A stretch of 12,451 nucleotides of DNA. Origin: an uncultured Verrucomicrobiota bacterium. Its GTDB lineage: Bacteria > Verrucomicrobiota > Verrucomicrobiae > Opitutales > Opitutaceae. Shown one piece after another: positions 1-6,466 of this stretch. The notes under the pieces are model-generated. The model did not search any database. It saw only the letters and a program-made list of their open reading frames with translations, and was not told where the DNA came from. The position numbers were made by a program, and so were the translations under genes. Each line of letters begins with the position of its first letter. Positions within the stretch are counted from its first letter, which is position 1. The DNA is taken from contig CAMLQS010000131.1 in NCBI GenBank assembly GCA_946482165.1, positions 1 through 12,451 on the forward strand. Direction: 5' to 3'.

Positions 1-71
1 CATATCCATTCGAGCGAGAGTCGACCGTCCGCCGGGCCGCGCTGGAGGCGAATGCCTTTGGTGCGGATTAA
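1..71 (+). CDS. C-terminal fragment of an upstream gene (unidentified)
   Basis: The third forward frame is open from the window edge to a TAA at 69-71 and reads YPFERESTVRRAALEANAFG followed by AD. The composition (charged, Ala-rich, G/C at most third positions) looks like the amphipathic C-terminal helix of a cytoplasmic protein. The stop lies 18 bases before the start of the next gene on the same strand, so the two could be co-transcribed. The piece is too short to assign a family. Frame 1 is also open through this stretch, but its translation (Ser/Arg/Pro-rich, then Pro-Gln repeats) looks non-coding. Confidence 0.5.
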   Translation, partial: YPFERESTVRRAALEANAFGAD

Positions 72-89
72 CCCACAACCCCAACCCAA

Positions 90-1037
90 ATGAAGAAACT
101 CCTCACCCCAATCGCCATGGCTTTTGCCCTGGCCGTCCAAGCTCAAGCCGCGGTCACGTGGTATTGGGCCGCCACGCCGTCGGATACCGCCATCCGCGAC
201 CAGATAGCCGCCGCCATGAATACGGCGGTCGCCAACTACAACCTCTACGCGTCCTACAACGCGAACATCCCGGTGCGCTACGTGGCCGGCGTTCCCACCG
301 CGCAAGCGAGCTGGGGCGGCGAAATCCAGTTCGGCGGCAGCCGCAACGCCCGCGTCGCGCAGCACGAGATGGCGCATTGGTTCGGCTGCCCCAGCACGAA
401 CTGGTCGGGCCAGATGACCGGCGGCTCCTGGGACGGCGTCTACGCCAACAGCAAGGTCCAGGCTTATGATGGCACCGCCAACATCAGCGGCGACACGCAG
501 CATTTCTGGCCGTATGGATGGAACTACGATTCCGAAGCCCAGTGGCCTCAGCGCAACATCGGCATCGTCGGCGGTCTTCGCCGCGACATGGGCCTGAGCG
601 ACGGGACCATCGGCATCGCCGGTTCGACCTTCGATCCCTACAAGCTGCTGAACCGCTCCTCCGGAAAGGTCCTCGACAGCTGGGGAGCCACGGCGAACGG
701 CTCCAACGCCAGGCAGGCGACCGCCAACGGCAGCACGAACCAGACCTGGCTCGTCAGCGGCCCGAGCGGCGTTTATGTCACGATCAAGGCCGTCGGAGGA
801 AATCTCTTCCTCGATTCCTACGGCACCGGCGACGACACCCCCGTTCGCCTCCACGCATCCAGCGGTAGCACGAATCAGCAGTGGACGATCGTTCCCACCG
901 ACTCGGGCTACTACAAGATCATCAACCGCGCGACCGGCAAGGCCGTCGACACCGGCGGCAACACGGCCGAGGGAAGCAATGTGGAGAGCTGGTATCAGAA
1001 CAGCAGTTACAACCAGCAGTGGAAGTTCCTGAACTGA
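90..1037 (+). CDS. Secreted HExxH metalloprotease-like protein with C-terminal ricin-type beta-trefoil
   Basis: This is a 315-residue exported protein. Residues 1-20 form a signal peptide (MKKLL, hydrophobic core, AQA cleavage site). Residues 22 to about 175 are a compact domain with the zincin motif HEMAHWFG at 92-99 and a conserved-looking HFWPYGWNYDSE block at 138-149. From about 182 to the end is a carbohydrate-binding ricin B (CBM13-like) beta-trefoil, shown by three evenly spaced QxW repeats, NQTW (217-220), NQQW (262-265) and NQQW (308-311), one per trefoil lobe. Proteins with this N-terminal block plus RICIN are known from polysaccharide-degrading bacteria, but I know of no characterised substrate. 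A metzincin's third histidine is absent from HExxHxxGxxH (Ser at that place), and His138 is a candidate replacement. The likely role is an extracellular glycan-targeted peptidase or binding protein. The start fits the signal peptide; there is no Shine-Dalgarno, and the leader is C/A-rich. Confidence 0.85.
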   Translation: MKKLLTPIAMAFALAVQAQAAVTWYWAATPSDTAIRDQIAAAMNTAVANYNLYASYNANIPVRYVAGVPTAQASWGGEIQFGGSRNARVAQHEMAHWFGCPSTNWSGQMTGGSWDGVYANSKVQAYDGTANISGDTQHFWPYGWNYDSEAQWPQRNIGIVGGLRRDMGLSDGTIGIAGSTFDPYKLLNRSSGKVLDSWGATANGSNARQATANGSTNQTWLVSGPSGVYVTIKAVGGNLFLDSYGTGDDTPVRLHASSGSTNQQWTIVPTDSGYYKIINRATGKAVDTGGNTAEGSNVESWYQNSSYNQQWKFLN

Positions 1038-1047
1038 TTCGCGACGA

Positions 1048-1072
1048 AGCCGGACGTGTGTGCGGTCCGGCT
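1048..1072 (+). terminator. Hairpin just after the ricin-domain gene
   Basis: A perfect 8-bp GC-rich stem (AGCCGGAC at 1048-1055, GTCCGGCT at 1065-1072) with a 9-base loop begins 11 bases after the stop codon. No T-tract follows directly, so alone it is a weak intrinsic terminator. It may act in tandem with the stronger hairpin 20 bases downstream. Confidence 0.5.
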
Positions 1073-1091
1073 CTCGCCTAACTATGACCAA

Positions 1092-1119
1092 TGAGGCAGG
1101 GAGGACGCTCCCTGCCTCA
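1092..1119 (+). terminator. Strong 12-bp hairpin terminator
   Basis: A perfect 12-bp inverted repeat, TGAGGCAGGGAG (1092-1103) and CTCCCTGCCTCA (1108-1119), closes a GACG tetraloop. The downstream bases are only moderately T-rich (a short CTTTTC about 17 bases on). It probably ends the transcript of the ricin-domain gene. It also argues against any start codon upstream of it for the next gene. Confidence 0.75.
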
Positions 1120-1179
1120 CTTGCATGCATCAGTCTTTTCAACCCCGCCCATTACCCCCCGTCCGTTCCTCCGTCTGCC

Positions 1180-2571
1180 ATGCGTTCCCCCAAGTCATCT
1201 TCTTCCCCTTTCAATGTCGTTCCGGTGATCTCCATCGCCGTCGCCTGCGTCGCGCTCGGCTGGTTTTTGCGCGGCCCTTCGTCCGACGGAAAAGACACCC
1301 GCCCCGCGGCGTCCACCCCTGAATCGACATCGCCAAACGCTCCCAGCCAGCCCGCTCCCGCCGAGCTCGTCGCAACGACGACGGCGCCGGACACGAAGCG
1401 AATCATCGATCGGGCGATCGCCGCCGACACCACCAACATGGTGGATCTGGTCGAGGCCTTGGGCGACCTCACGAGGCTTTCCGACGACCAGGTCAAGGCT
1501 AGCTGGGCGGATCTGGCGCGCCGTCGGCCGATCCCCAGCATCGGCGGGTCCGCGGCCGTGATTTATTTGTGGAGCCGGATGTCCGAAGGAGGCCGTGAAG
1601 TCGCGATTCTGCCGGGTTGGGGCGCGGACAATTTCGTCTCCACGATTTCCATCGAGAAAGCCCGGGGCATGGTGCCGGAGCTCCGGCGCAAGCTCGAGTC
1701 CGGCCAGTCGCTCGATGACGCGGGCCGCCACGCGGTTTATGCCGCGGCCCTGCGCGAAGATCCTTACGGAGCGGTGATGCTGTGGATGCGGCACACCAAG
1801 CCGTGGGACTTCCAGGCCGACGGCCGGCTTTTCGGCAATACCCTGTCCGATCCCAAGACACGCGATGCGATCGTCGCGGAGGCCCGCAAATGGCAAACCG
1901 ACAAGGACCTGATGGGCGCTCTCGTTTCCACTCTCGCGAAAGACTGGATCGCCACCGATCCCGCCGCCGTCGAGCAGTGGCTCAACCAACCCGCGCAGGC
2001 TGATGTCCGAAAAAATGTCATGGAGCAGGTCGTCAACGTCCGGGCGCTCGCCAATCCCGCCGACGCCTGGCAATGGAGCGCGACGCTTCCCACCGCCGAG
2101 CGCCACCAGGCCTTGGGAATGAGCGCCGGCCAGCTCGCCAACACCCAGCCCGAGGCCGGTGCGCGGCTCATAGCGGGTCTCCAGGATCCCGCCGACCGCG
2201 AGGTCGCCGTGCGCGAATACGGGCGCGTGTTGGCGGCGAACAACCTCGAGCAGTGGAAAAAGTGGAGGGACGGCCTTCCGGAAAACGAACGCGCGGCCAC
2301 CAACACCTCGGCTTTTCAGCTCTGGGTCTTCAACGAGCCCGACAAGGCCGTCGGCTGGCTCAACACCCAGCCCGCGAGCTCCGCCAAGGATACGATGGTC
2401 GAGACCTTGGTCGGCGTCTACGCCGTGCGCGATCCGAAGGTAGCCGCGCAATGGATACAATCCATCCCCGACCTCCAACGCCGCAAAGAAGCGGCGACTT
2501 CGGCGCTGGCCGCCATCGGCCCCGACGAGCTCGACGCGGTGCGCACCATCTTGACCGCGATTCCCAATTAG
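1180..2571 (+). CDS. Membrane-anchored alpha-helical repeat protein of unknown function
   Basis: This is a 463-residue protein with no recognised enzymatic motif. Residues 1-12 are short and basic, 13-30 (VVPVISIAVACVALGWFL) form one transmembrane segment or uncleaved signal anchor, 31-70 are a Pro/Ser/Thr/Ala-rich linker, and the rest is alpha-helical and presumably periplasmic. From about 255 on there are degenerate repeats of roughly 35 residues built on a 'DPxxAxxWxxxxP....R' pattern: TDPAAVEQW (259-267), NPADAWQW (292-299), NLEQWKKW (355-362), EPDKAVGW (386-393) and DPKVAAQW (418-425). I have seen similar Trp-containing helical repeat proteins in Verrucomicrobiota and Planctomycetota with no assigned function; a solenoid scaffold is plausible. 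I chose ATG 1180 because the frame, although open further upstream, would there run through the 1092-1119 hairpin and delay the membrane segment. No Shine-Dalgarno is present. Confidence 0.8.
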   Translation: MRSPKSSSSPFNVVPVISIAVACVALGWFLRGPSSDGKDTRPAASTPESTSPNAPSQPAPAELVATTTAPDTKRIIDRAIAADTTNMVDLVEALGDLTRLSDDQVKASWADLARRRPIPSIGGSAAVIYLWSRMSEGGREVAILPGWGADNFVSTISIEKARGMVPELRRKLESGQSLDDAGRHAVYAAALREDPYGAVMLWMRHTKPWDFQADGRLFGNTLSDPKTRDAIVAEARKWQTDKDLMGALVSTLAKDWIATDPAAVEQWLNQPAQADVRKNVMEQVVNVRALANPADAWQWSATLPTAERHQALGMSAGQLANTQPEAGARLIAGLQDPADREVAVREYGRVLAANNLEQWKKWRDGLPENERAATNTSAFQLWVFNEPDKAVGWLNTQPASSAKDTMVETLVGVYAVRDPKVAAQWIQSIPDLQRRKEAATSALAAIGPDELDAVRTILTAIPN

Positions 2572-2589
2572 GCGCGGCGCTGTCTTGAA

Positions 2590-2618
2590 CCGGATTCCGG
2601 AATAATTTCGGAATCCGG
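2590..2618 (+). terminator. Hairpin between the repeat protein and the sigma factor
   Basis: CCGGATTCCG (2590-2599) pairs perfectly with CGGAATCCGG (2609-2618). The stem can extend inward by one G-T and two A-T pairs to a TAA loop, giving 13 pairs. It starts 19 bases after the upstream stop. No T-tract follows, so it could be a factor-assisted terminator or an mRNA-stabilising 3' end. The whole gap 2572-2702 holds no other feature I can support. Confidence 0.6.
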
Positions 2619-2702
2619 GTTGGCGGGGAAGAGCATTCCTCGGCTCGACTGCGGGGGACGGCTGCGTTGTGGTCGGACGGACAAGGCCTTTCCGCCCCCA
2701 CC

Positions 2703-3449
2703 ATGTCCGCATCCACCGAAGAACGCCCTCGCCTGCATGCCTGTTTCGCGACGACGCGATGGACCATCGTCGCGGCCGCGCGCGACGCGGGTTCGCCGGA
2801 GAATCGCGCGGCGTGGGAGGAGTTGGCGAAGCGTTACTGGCGACCGGTGCAGGCTTACATCCGGGGGCGTTGCGGCGATGGCTCGGAGGCGGACGATCTC
2901 ACGCAGGAGTTTTTTGCGCGGCTGATCGCCCGGGATTATCTGGCCCGGGTCGATCCGGCGAAGGGGCCGTTTCGGGCTTTTCTGCGGATGGCAGCGGGGC
3001 GGTTCTTACTCAACGAGTGGGATCGGCGGCGCGCGTTGAAGCGGGGAGGGGCGGACGAGGTCGTGTCGCTGGACGCGATGGACACGGTGCAACGCCGTCG
3101 GAACGAGCCGCGGGACGAGGAGTCGGCGGAGAGAATTTTCGAGCGAGGCTGGGCGCTGACGCTGCTGGATCGGGCGTTTGAGCGGCTGCGGGCGGACTAC
3201 GCGCGGACCGGGCGGGAGGGCGATTTCGACGTATTGAAAGATCACCTCGCAATGGGAAAGGCGGAGGTCGACCACGCGCGTCTGGCGGAACGGCTCGGGG
3301 TGGCGGAAGGCGCGGCGCGCGTGGCTTTGCACCGACTGAGGCAACGGCTGCGCGCGCATTTTCGCGCGGAGGTGGCCGAGACAGTGGGAGACGAGGCGGA
3401 AGTGGAGGCGGAGATGCGGCACGTGGTCGGACTGCTTGCGGAAAAGTAG
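2703..3449 (+). CDS. Sigma-70 family (ECF-like) RNA polymerase sigma factor paired with a kinase
   Basis: This 248-residue sigma factor would direct RNA polymerase to a set of target promoters. The N-terminal FATTRWTIV (15-23) and DLTQEFFARLIARDYL (65-80, region 2) followed by KGPFRAFLRMAAGRFLLNEW (87-106) are hallmarks of the ECF-like class found next to Ser/Thr kinases in Verrucomicrobiota and Planctomycetota. Region 4 is the helix-turn-helix LAERLGVAEGAARVALHRLR at 194-213. The tail 220-248 is acidic, as in relatives. The ATG at 2703 puts FATTRW at the usual distance from the N-terminus; an in-frame upstream GTG at 2667 would add 12 unconvincing residues. The kinase gene follows 53 bases downstream on the same strand, implying one regulatory unit. 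No anti-sigma gene is visible, so control is probably through the kinase; that is an inference. Confidence 0.9.
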   Translation: MSASTEERPRLHACFATTRWTIVAAARDAGSPENRAAWEELAKRYWRPVQAYIRGRCGDGSEADDLTQEFFARLIARDYLARVDPAKGPFRAFLRMAAGRFLLNEWDRRRALKRGGADEVVSLDAMDTVQRRRNEPRDEESAERIFERGWALTLLDRAFERLRADYARTGREGDFDVLKDHLAMGKAEVDHARLAERLGVAEGAARVALHRLRQRLRAHFRAEVAETVGDEAEVEAEMRHVVGLLAEK

Positions 3450-3467
3450 AAAAATCTCGCGCGGCCG

Positions 3468-3494
3468 GTAACAAACGCCGCGGAGCGCTTATTC
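3468..3494 (+). promoter_or_regulatory. Possible ECF-type promoter before the kinase gene
   Basis: In the 53-base gap, GTAAC (3468-3472) resembles the AAC-containing -35 element of many ECF promoters. It is followed 16 bases later by the AT-rich TTATTC (3489-3494). This would let the adjacent sigma factor transcribe the kinase gene, but would leave a leader of only a few bases. The match is short and could be chance. Confidence 0.2.
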
Positions 3495-3502
3495 CTGAGT
3501 TA

Positions 3503-6370
3503 ATGGACACTCACCCCGCCGCTTCCGCCTCGCCTGTTTGCCCTCGCTGCTCCGCGCCTTTGCCGGCGGATGCGCCGGAAGGGCTTTGCCCGCGCTGCGT
3601 GGCGGCGGGAAATTTTCTGACCGGCAGTTTTCTGGCCTCTCCCCCGAGCGGAGCGAAGGCACCTCGGCGCGTGCCCGAGCCGACGGAAATCGCGGAGCAT
3701 TTCCCGCAGCTCGAAATCGAGTCTGTGTTGGGGCGCGGCGGGATGGGCGTGGTTTATCTGGCCAAGCAGAAGACGCTGGCGCGCCGGGTGGCATTGAAGC
3801 TTCTGGCTCCGGAGCGCACGGAAGACCCGGTGTTCGCGGCGCGTTTCGCGACCGAGGCGCAGGCGCTGGCGCGGCTGCATCATCCGCACATCGTGACGGT
3901 GTATGATTTCGGGCGCGCGGGCGGCTACTATTATCTGCTGATGGAGTATGTCGACGGGCTGAATCTGCGGCAGGTCCAGGAGACGGGGCGGCTGGCGGCG
4001 GCGGAGGCGCTGGCGATCGTGCCTCAGATTTGCGAGGCGCTCCAATACGCGCACGAACAGGGCGTGGTGCATCGCGACATCAAGCCGGAGAACATCCTCA
4101 TGGACCGGCAAGGCCGGGTGAAGGTGGCCGACTTCGGACTGGCGCGTCTGGCCGCGTCTGCTTCGGATGCGGAGGAAGCGGACGTGGTGATGGGGACGCC
4201 GGGCTACATGGCGCCGGAGCAGCGAACGAATCCGGGGCGGGTCGACCACCGGGCCGACATTTACGCGCTGGGCGCGGTGTTTTATGAGATGCTCACGGGG
4301 CGGCGGCCGGAAGCGCCCTTCGCCTCGCCATCGCGTCAGGTGCGCATCGATGTGCGGCTGGACGAGGTGGTGTTGCGCGCCTTGGAGAACGCGCCGGAGA
4401 AACGCTGGCAGCAGGCGAGCGAGGTGAAAACGCGACTCGATACGATCGCGCGCGGCGACGCGCCGGCGCAGTCGTCCGCTTCCGAGCCCGGGGCCATGGC
4501 GGCGCGGAAAGGTCGAGGCGGTCCGCTGGTGTTGGCGCTGGTGTTGGCCTGCGCGGCGGGCCTCGGCGGCTGGTGGCTGGCGCGGAGGTCGGTCGAAGCG
4601 CCCCAAGCGGGCTTGCAGGCGCCGCCCGAGCGGGGGCCCGCCGGAGAAACCGTGGATCTGTCCGCGCATTTCACGCCGCGGAAGTTCGGGCTGAAGGACT
4701 TGAGCCGCGCGCTGGAAACCTTGGAGGGCGAAGCGGTCTTCGACGGTTTGCGGTTCGTGGCGGACGGGCAAATCACCCTCAAGGGCGACGGCTTCGCAAA
4801 GCCGCGCGAGCAGTATCCAGACAAGGTGCAAGGAATAGCCTTGGGCGACCGGCGTTTCGACGAGCTGCACTTGTTGCACGTCACGTATTGGGAAAACCCC
4901 CACGGCGAGCCGGTGGCGACGGTGCGTTTCCGTTACCTCGATGGGACGGCGGCTGAATTCCCGCTGCGCTACGGCGTGCATGTGCGCGATTGGTCCAAGC
5001 GAAATTCGGAGGAGCGCGAGCGGCTGGAGGACCCGGACAGCAAGGTCGTTCTGCGCGATCTGAAGCGGAACCAGTTTCAAGCGACGACGCGCATCATCAA
5101 GACGCGCCTCGTCAATCCGCACCCGGAGAAGGCGGTGCGCACGATGGAGCTGGCGGCCGAGCCGGGCTTGGCGGGCTATTCGCTGCTGGCGGCGACCACC
5201 GCGCGGCGCGACCCGGGGCGTGCGAACACGCCGCCGGTGCCTTTCGACGAGCCGGAGGAGGCCTTCGCCGGGGAAATGTTGGTGCGCGTGGTGGACAGGA
5301 CAAGCGGCGAGCCTGTCCCCGGCGGGCTGATCAAGGTCGGAGGAAATTTCTCGGGAGCCTACGTGGTCGCGGAGCCGTTGCGCGTGGACGGGCGCGGCGA
5401 GGCGCGGGTGAGGTTCCCGCGGGATGGCCGGGTGAAGACCTTTTCGTTGAATCTGACGCTCGCGACGCGCGACTCGCGCGGCCCGTGGCTTTCGTGGGAG
5501 CGCGACTATCCACGCGTGGCGTATTTCATGGTCGGCGACGTAGCCAAGGACGAGAACGGCCTGGAGCGACTCGATGCGGACTTGCCCGAGTGGAGGCGGA
5601 AAATCGCGCGCGAGTTGCTGGCGGAGTTGGGACGCAATACCGTCACTCCCACGCTGCCTGGTCACAACGGCGAGGTCACAATGCACGACGAGCGGGCGTT
5701 CGATGATCTCGGCGCGCTGGTGCAGGGCACGCGAGGCGCGATTTTGTTCAAGGCGGCGAAGGCGCAGGAAGGCGGCCCGGAGGGGAGCGAGTATCAGAAT
5801 CTGGAGATCCGCGACGCCGGGGCCTACGAGGCGCTCCATGGCTCGCGGGAGGCGGCGAAGAAGGCGTTTCTCGACTGGGTGTGGGCGCAGGTCGCGCCGG
5901 ATGCGGCTCCGCTCGAAGAGTGGAAAGTGGAGAAGGTGGAGCGCCCGGCACAGTTCAGGCCGCTCACGGAGAAGGAGCTTGCGTCGCTCCTCGACGCCGT
6001 CGCGCGGGCGCTGGGCGGGAAACCGTATATGATGGAGAGTTCGTCGGCGACGGAACCGGCCGACATCGCACGCAGGGCGGCGGCGGATGCGTTGATCGAA
6101 AGGCTACGCGGAACGGCGCTGGACCACCGGATGGAGTCGACCGCGCAGATGCAGGTCGGGAAAGGAAAAGCCTTCGGTCCGAGCGTGCGCGTGTATGATC
6201 TTATCGGGAAGCGTATCGGGCTTTTGACCGAACGCGGAGCGGTGGAAGAGATCCGACTTCGCGAGCAGGAACGGACGCATATACGCTACTTTATGGTATC
6301 GATGCTGCTGGAACTCCACAAAAAGGGGGACTTGGCGCAGATGTTAGCCGCGGCCGAAAGTGGCGGTTGA
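3503..6370 (+). CDS. Transmembrane Ser/Thr protein kinase with zinc ribbon and large unclassified C-terminal region
   Basis: This is a 955-residue Hanks-type kinase that phosphorylates Ser/Thr on unknown partners. Residues 13-32 hold two CPRC pairs (C13/C16, C29/C32), a zinc ribbon common at the start of these kinases. The catalytic domain spans about 73-315: glycine loop GRGGMGVV (77-84), ATP-binding Lys99 in VALKL, alpha-C Glu118, catalytic loop HRDIKPEN (190-197), DFG (210-212) and APE (237-239). All key residues are present, so it should be active. One transmembrane helix lies at about 339-360. The remaining roughly 595 residues should be extracytoplasmic. They include a beta-rich stretch (385-680, with VRVVDRTSGEPVPGG at 594-608 like a carboxypeptidase-regulatory-type fold) and a helical C-terminal third that I cannot assign. 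This part is a presumed sensor. It follows the sigma factor gene closely and probably acts with it. No Shine-Dalgarno; the ATG at 3503 precedes the zinc ribbon. Confidence 0.92.
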   Translation: MDTHPAASASPVCPRCSAPLPADAPEGLCPRCVAAGNFLTGSFLASPPSGAKAPRRVPEPTEIAEHFPQLEIESVLGRGGMGVVYLAKQKTLARRVALKLLAPERTEDPVFAARFATEAQALARLHHPHIVTVYDFGRAGGYYYLLMEYVDGLNLRQVQETGRLAAAEALAIVPQICEALQYAHEQGVVHRDIKPENILMDRQGRVKVADFGLARLAASASDAEEADVVMGTPGYMAPEQRTNPGRVDHRADIYALGAVFYEMLTGRRPEAPFASPSRQVRIDVRLDEVVLRALENAPEKRWQQASEVKTRLDTIARGDAPAQSSASEPGAMAARKGRGGPLVLALVLACAAGLGGWWLARRSVEAPQAGLQAPPERGPAGETVDLSAHFTPRKFGLKDLSRALETLEGEAVFDGLRFVADGQITLKGDGFAKPREQYPDKVQGIALGDRRFDELHLLHVTYWENPHGEPVATVRFRYLDGTAAEFPLRYGVHVRDWSKRNSEERERLEDPDSKVVLRDLKRNQFQATTRIIKTRLVNPHPEKAVRTMELAAEPGLAGYSLLAATTARRDPGRANTPPVPFDEPEEAFAGEMLVRVVDRTSGEPVPGGLIKVGGNFSGAYVVAEPLRVDGRGEARVRFPRDGRVKTFSLNLTLATRDSRGPWLSWERDYPRVAYFMVGDVAKDENGLERLDADLPEWRRKIARELLAELGRNTVTPTLPGHNGEVTMHDERAFDDLGALVQGTRGAILFKAAKAQEGGPEGSEYQNLEIRDAGAYEALHGSREAAKKAFLDWVWAQVAPDAAPLEEWKVEKVERPAQFRPLTEKELASLLDAVARALGGKPYMMESSSATEPADIARRAAADALIERLRGTALDHRMESTAQMQVGKGKAFGPSVRVYDLIGKRIGLLTERGAVEEIRLREQERTHIRYFMVSMLLELHKKGDLAQMLAAAESGG

Positions 6371-6389
6371 CCGGCGGAATAAGATCGAT

Positions 6390-6433
6390 GGCCGATAGCG
6401 GTCGGCCTCCGAGCGAAAGACGTTCGGTCTTTC
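6390..6433. terminator. Two small hairpins between convergent genes
   Basis: The 96-base gap between the kinase stop and the minus-strand hydrolase stop contains two stems: GGCCGA/TCGGCC (6390-6395 with 6402-6407) and GAAAGAC/GTCTTTC (6415-6421 with 6427-6433). Their position between converging genes suits bidirectional termination, but the stems are short and no long T-tract is present on either strand. Confidence 0.4.
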
Positions 6434-6466
6434 CGTCACCAAGCTCCGCCACAAACAAACCGAACC

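Noticed and set aside
1195..2712. 505-codon open frame antisense to the helical-repeat protein
   Set aside because: The translation is Arg/Gly-rich with no recognisable domain, and it spans the 2590-2618 hairpin; the sense frame has a membrane anchor and internal repeats.
3500..5839. 779-codon open frame antisense to the kinase gene
   Set aside because: It is an extremely Arg/His/Pro-rich translation typical of the complement of a GC-rich gene, and the kinase on the other strand has full catalytic motifs.
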